NCBI GenBank assembly: GCA_934525845.1
Contig: CAKSZS010000040.1
Coordinates: forward strand, 1 to 18,131
From: an uncultured Faecalibacterium sp.
Lineage (GTDB): Bacteria; Bacillota; Clostridia; Oscillospirales; Ruminococcaceae
Reading direction: 5' to 3'
DNA: 18,131 nt
A program made the translations under genes and the position numbers. This document shows positions 14,513 through 18,131 of this stretch, in pieces. How positions within the stretch are numbered: the first letter of the stretch is position 1; the number at the start of each line of letters is the position of its first letter. A model generated the notes under the pieces. It was not told the origin of the DNA. It searched no databases and saw only the letters and a list, made by a program, of their open reading frames with translations.

Positions 14513-15768
14513 GTTACGCAGAAGCAAAAGCCCGCTACGCCGCCATTGGCGTGGACACCGAGGCCGCCATTTCCCGGCTGAAAACCGTACCCATCTCCCT
14601 GCACTGTTGGCAGGGCGATGATGTCCGGGGCTTTGACACCGACCCCACCAAGCCCCTGACCGGCGGCATCCAGACCACCGGCAACTACCCCGGCCGTGCC
14701 CGCACCCCGGAGGAACTGATGGCCGACCTGGACAAGGTGCTTTCCCTCTGCCCCGGCACCAAAAAGATCAACCTCCATGCCTCCTACGCCATTTTTGACG
14801 AAGAAAATCCATGGGTAGACCGGGACAGACTGGAGCCGAAGCACTTCAAAAAATGGGTGGATTTTTGCAAGGCAAGAGGGCTGGGGGTAGACTTTAACCC
14901 CACCTTTTTCTCCCACCCCAAATGCGACCCGCTGACCCTTGCCAGCCCCAACGAGGAGACCCGGAAATTCTGGGTGGAGCACGGCAAGGCTTGCATCCGC
15001 ATCAGCCAGTATCTGGCCGAGGAGCTGGGGCAGCCCTGCACCATGAACATCTGGACGGGCGACGGCTTCAAGGACATCCCGGCCGACCGCAAAGGCCCCC
15101 GGGACCGCTACAAAGCCAGCATCGACGAGATCCTGAGCGAGCCTTACGATTTCAACCTGGTAAAGCCCTGCATCGAGAGCAAGGTGTTCGGCATCGGCGT
15201 AGAGGCTTACACCGTGGGCAGCGCCGAGTTTGCCCTGAGCTATGCCGCCTTCAACCGGGAAAAGTGCATTCCCCTGATGGATAACGGCCACTACCACCCC
15301 ACGGAGGTGGTCAGCGATAAGATCCCTGCCCTGCTGGCCTTCTTCCCGGAGATCGCCCTCCACATCACCCGCCCCATCCGCTGGGACTCCGACCATGTGG
15401 TGCTGTTCGACGATGAGACCAAGGAAATCTGCAAGGAGATCGTGCGCTGCGGCGGTCTGGACGGCCGGGTGAACATTGCACTGGATTACTTTGATGCCTC
15501 CATCAACCGCATCTCCGCATGGACGGTGGGCTTCCGCAACGTGGAAAAGGCGCTGCTGTCGGCCCTGTGCACCCCGCACACGGCGCTGATAGAGCTGCAG
15601 GACACCAACCAGTTCACCGAGCTGATGGTGCGGCAGGAGGAGCTGAAGACCCTGCCTTTCGGCGAGGTCTGGGACGAATACTGCCGCCGGAACGGTGTGC
15701 CGGTGGACGGTGCATGGTTTGCGGAAGTAACGAATTACGAGCAGAACGTGCTGTGCAAGCGCATTTGA
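14509..15768 (+). CDS. rhaA: L-rhamnose isomerase
   Basis: Converts L-rhamnose to L-rhamnulose, the first step of the pathway; cytoplasmic, metal-dependent TIM barrel. The 419 aa are colinear with the well-studied E. coli RhaA, which has the same length. Conserved stretches include DFNPTFFSHP (128-137), MNIWTGDGFKDI (179-190), ESKVFGIGVEAYTVGS (223-238), GHYHPTEVVSDKI (260-272), RPIRWDSDHVVLFDDET (288-304) and LDYFDASINRISAW (325-338). These carry the Glu, Asp and His metal ligands. The start is fixed by GGAGGA upstream and by the ATGA overlap with rhaB, so the two are translationally coupled. It is followed after 19 bp by rhaD. Confidence 0.97.
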   Translation: MSYAEAKARYAAIGVDTEAAISRLKTVPISLHCWQGDDVRGFDTDPTKPLTGGIQTTGNYPGRARTPEELMADLDKVLSLCPGTKKINLHASYAIFDEENPWVDRDRLEPKHFKKWVDFCKARGLGVDFNPTFFSHPKCDPLTLASPNEETRKFWVEHGKACIRISQYLAEELGQPCTMNIWTGDGFKDIPADRKGPRDRYKASIDEILSEPYDFNLVKPCIESKVFGIGVEAYTVGSAEFALSYAAFNREKCIPLMDNGHYHPTEVVSDKIPALLAFFPEIALHITRPIRWDSDHVVLFDDETKEICKEIVRCGGLDGRVNIALDYFDASINRISAWTVGFRNVEKALLSALCTPHTALIELQDTNQFTELMVRQEELKTLPFGEVWDEYCRRNGVPVDGAWFAEVTNYEQNVLCKRI

Positions 15769-15787
15769 AAAAGAGAGGTTTTTGAAG

Positions 15788-16615
15788 ATGGGTATTCTGG
15801 ATATTGAAATTATCAAAGGCTTTATGCGGATGTGCAACGATGGCTGGCTGCAGGGCTGGCACGAGCGCAACGGCGGCAACCTGACCTACCGCATGAAGGA
15901 AGAGGAAGTGGCGCAGTGCCGCCCCTTCTTTGACGAGCAGCCCCGGGAGTGGGTGAACATGGGCGTGCAGGCGGACAATCTGGCCGGGGAGTATTTCATC
16001 ACCACCGGCTCCGGCAAATTCTTCCGCAACGTGGAGCCGGACCCCGTCCATAGCATCGGCATTGTGGAGATCAACGACAAGGGCGACAGTTGGCGCATCG
16101 TCTGGGGCTTGGAGGACGGCGCAAAGCCCACCTCCGAGTTCCCCAGCCACTTTATGAACCATAGCGTCCGCAAGGCCGCCACCAATGGCGCAAACCGCGT
16201 CATCTACCACTGCCACGCCACCAACGTGATCGCCCTGACCTACATTCTGCCCCTGACCGACCGGGACTTCACCCGTGCGTTGTGGCAGAGCGCCACCGAG
16301 TGCCCGGTGGTGTTCCCGGAGGGCGTAGGTGTCTGCCCCTGGATGGTGCCCGGCGGGGCAGATATTGCCATGGCTACCAGTGAGTTGATGAAAACCTATC
16401 AGGCAGCAATCTGGGCACAGCACGGGCTGTTTGCCTCCGGCCCGGACTTTGACATCACCTTCGGTCTGGCCCACACCATTGAAAAGAGCGCAGAAATTTA
16501 CGTCAAGGTGCTCTCCATGGGCGGCGGCATCATCCGGCAGACCATCACCGACGACGACCTGCGCGCCATTGCCCGCGACTTTGGCGTGACCCTGAACGAG
16601 AAGTTCCTCAACTGA
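15788..16615 (+). CDS. rhaD: Rhamnulose-1-phosphate aldolase
   Basis: Class II zinc aldolase (275 aa) that cleaves L-rhamnulose 1-phosphate into dihydroxyacetone phosphate and L-lactaldehyde. Catalytic and zinc residues fall at the same numbers as in E. coli RhaD: E117 (TSEFPSH), H141 and H143 (YHCHATN) and H212 (AQHGL). The phosphate-binding ERNGGNLT loop is at 26-33. The ATG at 15788 is preferred because AGAGG lies 9 nt upstream; the TTG at 15782 would leave only 3 nt. It ends the rha operon. No rhamnose transporter or mutarotase is in the window, so uptake must be encoded elsewhere. Confidence 0.96.
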   Translation: MGILDIEIIKGFMRMCNDGWLQGWHERNGGNLTYRMKEEEVAQCRPFFDEQPREWVNMGVQADNLAGEYFITTGSGKFFRNVEPDPVHSIGIVEINDKGDSWRIVWGLEDGAKPTSEFPSHFMNHSVRKAATNGANRVIYHCHATNVIALTYILPLTDRDFTRALWQSATECPVVFPEGVGVCPWMVPGGADIAMATSELMKTYQAAIWAQHGLFASGPDFDITFGLAHTIEKSAEIYVKVLSMGGGIIRQTITDDDLRAIARDFGVTLNEKFLN

Positions 16616-16647
16616 GCCATTCTCCCCCCATTTTTCTTCGTCATAGC

Positions 16648-16700
16648 AGAACAGGCATCCTGCCCGATACCGCCAAGCGGTAACGCAGGATGCCTGTTCT
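16648..16700. terminator. Long hairpin between rhaD and the second AraC-type gene
   Basis: A perfect 16-bp stem (16648-16663 with 16685-16700) has a 21-nt loop. The loop contains a further 6-bp stem, TACCGC/GCGGTA (16668-16673 with 16677-16682). It lies between two converging genes and on the plus strand is followed by the T-rich ACTTTATGTTT. It most likely stops rhaD transcription and perhaps works both ways; the minus-strand side has no T tract. Confidence 0.75.
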
Positions 16701-16703
16701 ACT

Positions 16704-17903
16704 TTATGTTTCCCGGAATTCCATGGGCGTTTTTCCGGTAACTTGTTGAAAGACTGCACTGAAATAATTGCGGGTGGCAAAGCCAAGCTGCTCGGAAATT
16801 TCCCGGACGCTGAGCGGTGTGCTTTTCAGCAGAACCTTTGCACGTTCCATCTTTGCAAACTTTACATAGTTCGTTACGCTCAGACCCGTCTCTTCCTTAA
16901 ATTTATGGGTGAGGTAGTATTCCGTGTAGCCCACCAAAGCAGCAAGATCTTCCGCCACGATCTTTTTGTCCAGATTCATCTCAATGTAATCCACGCATTT
17001 CTGGATCTGCATACTGAGGTTTGGGTTCGTCCGGTGCTTGTGGACACGCCGGATGAAGTCATCATACATCATCATTGCAAGGGGGCTCAGTTCATCCAGC
17101 GATTTTGCCGCTTCTGCGGTCTGAATGTAGCTGTCCCCCAGCGAGTATGCCTCATCCGGGGAGAGCCCGCCCTCAATGGCGGCACGGCACACCAGAGAGG
17201 TGAACACGATGATGGAGGTCTTGCTCTGGCGCAGAACATCGCTGCTCTGCACCGGTACACCCGCGCTCATGCTCATGCTGTTGGAAAGCGCCTGCTTATA
17301 ATTTAAGTCTCCGGTGCGGACCATCTGCAGCATTCCCTGCTCTGCCATCCAGATCTTATGCCGGTCGTGGGGAATTGCGGCGCTTTTCAGCCGCTCTTCC
17401 TGCGCTGTGCTGCTGTTGACACTGCTCAACTCCAGCCGCTGCCCGGTCAGGCAATAGTGCATCATCAGCAAATAGCGGTTCATAATGGTGTTTTGCAGGG
17501 TAGGGACTTTTTCAAGCGCTTCGTAAAGCTGGATCGTCCATGCCACACTGATTTCCAGCTTGCTGTAATATTTCAGCCCTTCCTCCACGCCCCGCATGGT
17601 CACGTCCTGATAAAACACCGGCCCGATGACCCAGACACGCTTCAGCGTTCCCTCTTCCTTTTCAAAGGCTGCTCCCCACAAAAGGCCCAAAGCCGTTCCC
17701 AAGGTAACAGGCACATCGTCCCGGTTCCCATGCTCCAGCATCCGCTGTTTGCAGCCAAACAGTTCAAATGCGCTGGCAAGAAATGCCTCGTCCGGGCAGT
17801 TGCTCCGCAAGAGTTTCCCCTGTGCATCATAGCACCATGTATAAACGTTTCCGCCGCACTGGACAAGCTCGGAAAACAGCATCATATTCTGGAGAACATC
17901 CAT
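16704..17903 (-). CDS. AraC-type regulator with a large uncharacterised N-terminal domain
   Basis: A 399-aa protein whose last 100 residues are a typical AraC DNA-binding domain: CVDYIEMNLDKKIVAEDLAA, VGYTEYYLTHKFKEETGLSV, then SVREISEQLGFATRNYFSAV and GKTPMEFR. The 300-residue N-terminus is not a cupin. It begins with a segment resembling a small-molecule sensing (PAS/PocR-like) fold, including WCYDAQGKLLRSNCP and GPVFYQDVTMRGVEEGL, then becomes helical. It has no membrane segments, so it is a cytoplasmic one-component regulator. The target is unknown; candidates are the upstream MATE-type transporter gene or unlinked sugar genes. The ATG at 17903 follows GGAGG at 8 nt. The gap to the upstream transporter gene is only 36 bp and holds an extended -10. 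Confidence 0.85.
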   Translation of the reverse strand: MDVLQNMMLFSELVQCGGNVYTWCYDAQGKLLRSNCPDEAFLASAFELFGCKQRMLEHGNRDDVPVTLGTALGLLWGAAFEKEEGTLKRVWVIGPVFYQDVTMRGVEEGLKYYSKLEISVAWTIQLYEALEKVPTLQNTIMNRYLLMMHYCLTGQRLELSSVNSSTAQEERLKSAAIPHDRHKIWMAEQGMLQMVRTGDLNYKQALSNSMSMSAGVPVQSSDVLRQSKTSIIVFTSLVCRAAIEGGLSPDEAYSLGDSYIQTAEAAKSLDELSPLAMMMYDDFIRRVHKHRTNPNLSMQIQKCVDYIEMNLDKKIVAEDLAALVGYTEYYLTHKFKEETGLSVTNYVKFAKMERAKVLLKSTPLSVREISEQLGFATRNYFSAVFQQVTGKTPMEFRET

Positions 17904-17933
17904 GTGTAATCCCTCCGGCTCATTGATAAAAAC

Positions 17934-17942
17934 AGTATATCA
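17934..17942 (-). promoter_or_regulatory. Extended -10 promoter upstream of the AraC-type gene
   Basis: Read on the minus strand: TG (17942-17941), one base, then TATACT (17939-17934). No clear -35 is present. The TGA stop codon of the upstream transporter gene forms the TGn part of the motif. The leader would be about 24 nt. Confidence 0.5.
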
Positions 17943-18131
17943 TACTTCCGCCGTTTTTTCTACCGATGCCCGGAGTCCGTGCAGCAGAATGCCCGCAGAG
18001 ATGGCCGCAGCGCCCACATCTGCCATCAGGTGCGCCGCCGCAATGCCCTGCACCCCGCAAAGCGCATTCATCAGGTACAGCAGCGGGATCAGCAGCAGGC
18101 CCTGCCGCAAAAGAGAGAGCACCACCGCACC
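17940..18131 (-). CDS. MATE-family multidrug/sodium antiporter, C-terminal end (partial)
   Basis: A minus-strand frame enters from the right edge and stops with TGA at 17942-17940, giving 63 residues. It has two hydrophobic segments with intervening text typical of the last helices of MATE transporters: SLLRQGLLLIPLLYLMNALC, then GVQGIAAAHLMADVGAAAIS. In the family, 'R...L.iPl...l....G..Gi..a...ad' marks the end of the second half-domain. MATE proteins export drugs or other cations using Na+ or H+. The substrate cannot be judged. The identification rests on the pattern of a short fragment. Confidence 0.75.
   Translation of the reverse strand, partial: GAVVLSLLRQGLLLIPLLYLMNALCGVQGIAAAHLMADVGAAAISAGILLHGLRASVEKTAEV

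Noticed and set aside
14416..15879. A 487-codon minus-strand frame over rhaA, and a similar one over rhaD (15614-16786)
   Set aside because: Both oppose clear rhamnose enzymes and show the same His/Gly/Val-rich antisense composition without motifs.

Overview
The window looks like a chromosomal segment of a gut Firmicute with moderately high GC, most likely Oscillospiraceae/Ruminococcaceae and Faecalibacterium-like. The evidence is strong AGGAGG ribosome binding sites, Tat/lipoprotein-type solute binding, AraC and GntR regulators, sigma-A promoters, and a rhamnose operon beside an acid-utilisation locus. The genus is an inference from style and codon use, not from a marker gene. There are no RNA genes, insertion sequences, phage genes or CRISPR arrays.

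Layout. The left edge (1-192, +) is the C-terminal end of a GntR-type regulator (UTRA domain). It converges on a nine-gene minus-strand operon (about 9969 down to 313), with an 18-bp hairpin between them. In transcription order the operon encodes: a DUF1537 four-carbon acid-sugar kinase, an iron-dependent alcohol dehydrogenase, a DapA-family aldolase/synthase, a PdxA-family dehydrogenase, a D-2-hydroxyacid dehydrogenase, an MBL-fold hydrolase, and a tripartite tricarboxylate (TTT) transporter in the order TctB, TctA, TctC. A divergent gene (10257-12032, +) encodes a PrpR-N/AAA+/Fis-type regulator whose AAA+ core is degenerate. The 287-bp gap between them holds two tandem near-consensus sigma-A promoters for the operon, a 13-bp perfect inverted repeat straddling the upstream one, and a related palindrome in the regulator's leader.

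The right part is an L-rhamnose locus. An AraC-type regulator (12160-13035, -) with its own terminator is divergent from rhaB-rhaA-rhaD (13190-16615, +). It is followed by a hairpin, a second larger AraC-type regulator (16704-17903, -), and the C-terminal end of a MATE-family transporter running off the right edge.

How the genes work together. PdxA plus a DUF1537 kinase is the established pair for turning D-threonate or D-erythronate type C4 acids into dihydroxyacetone phosphate. The extra lactonase-like hydrolase, pyruvate-type aldolase, aldehyde reductase and 2-hydroxyacid dehydrogenase, together with a dedicated TTT importer, suggest a longer pathway for an unidentified sugar acid or its lactone. 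The rhamnose operon also ends in dihydroxyacetone phosphate plus L-lactaldehyde, and the neighbouring iron alcohol dehydrogenase could in principle reduce that lactaldehyde. The uncharacterised acid-utilisation operon with its unusual regulator is the most interesting part of the window.
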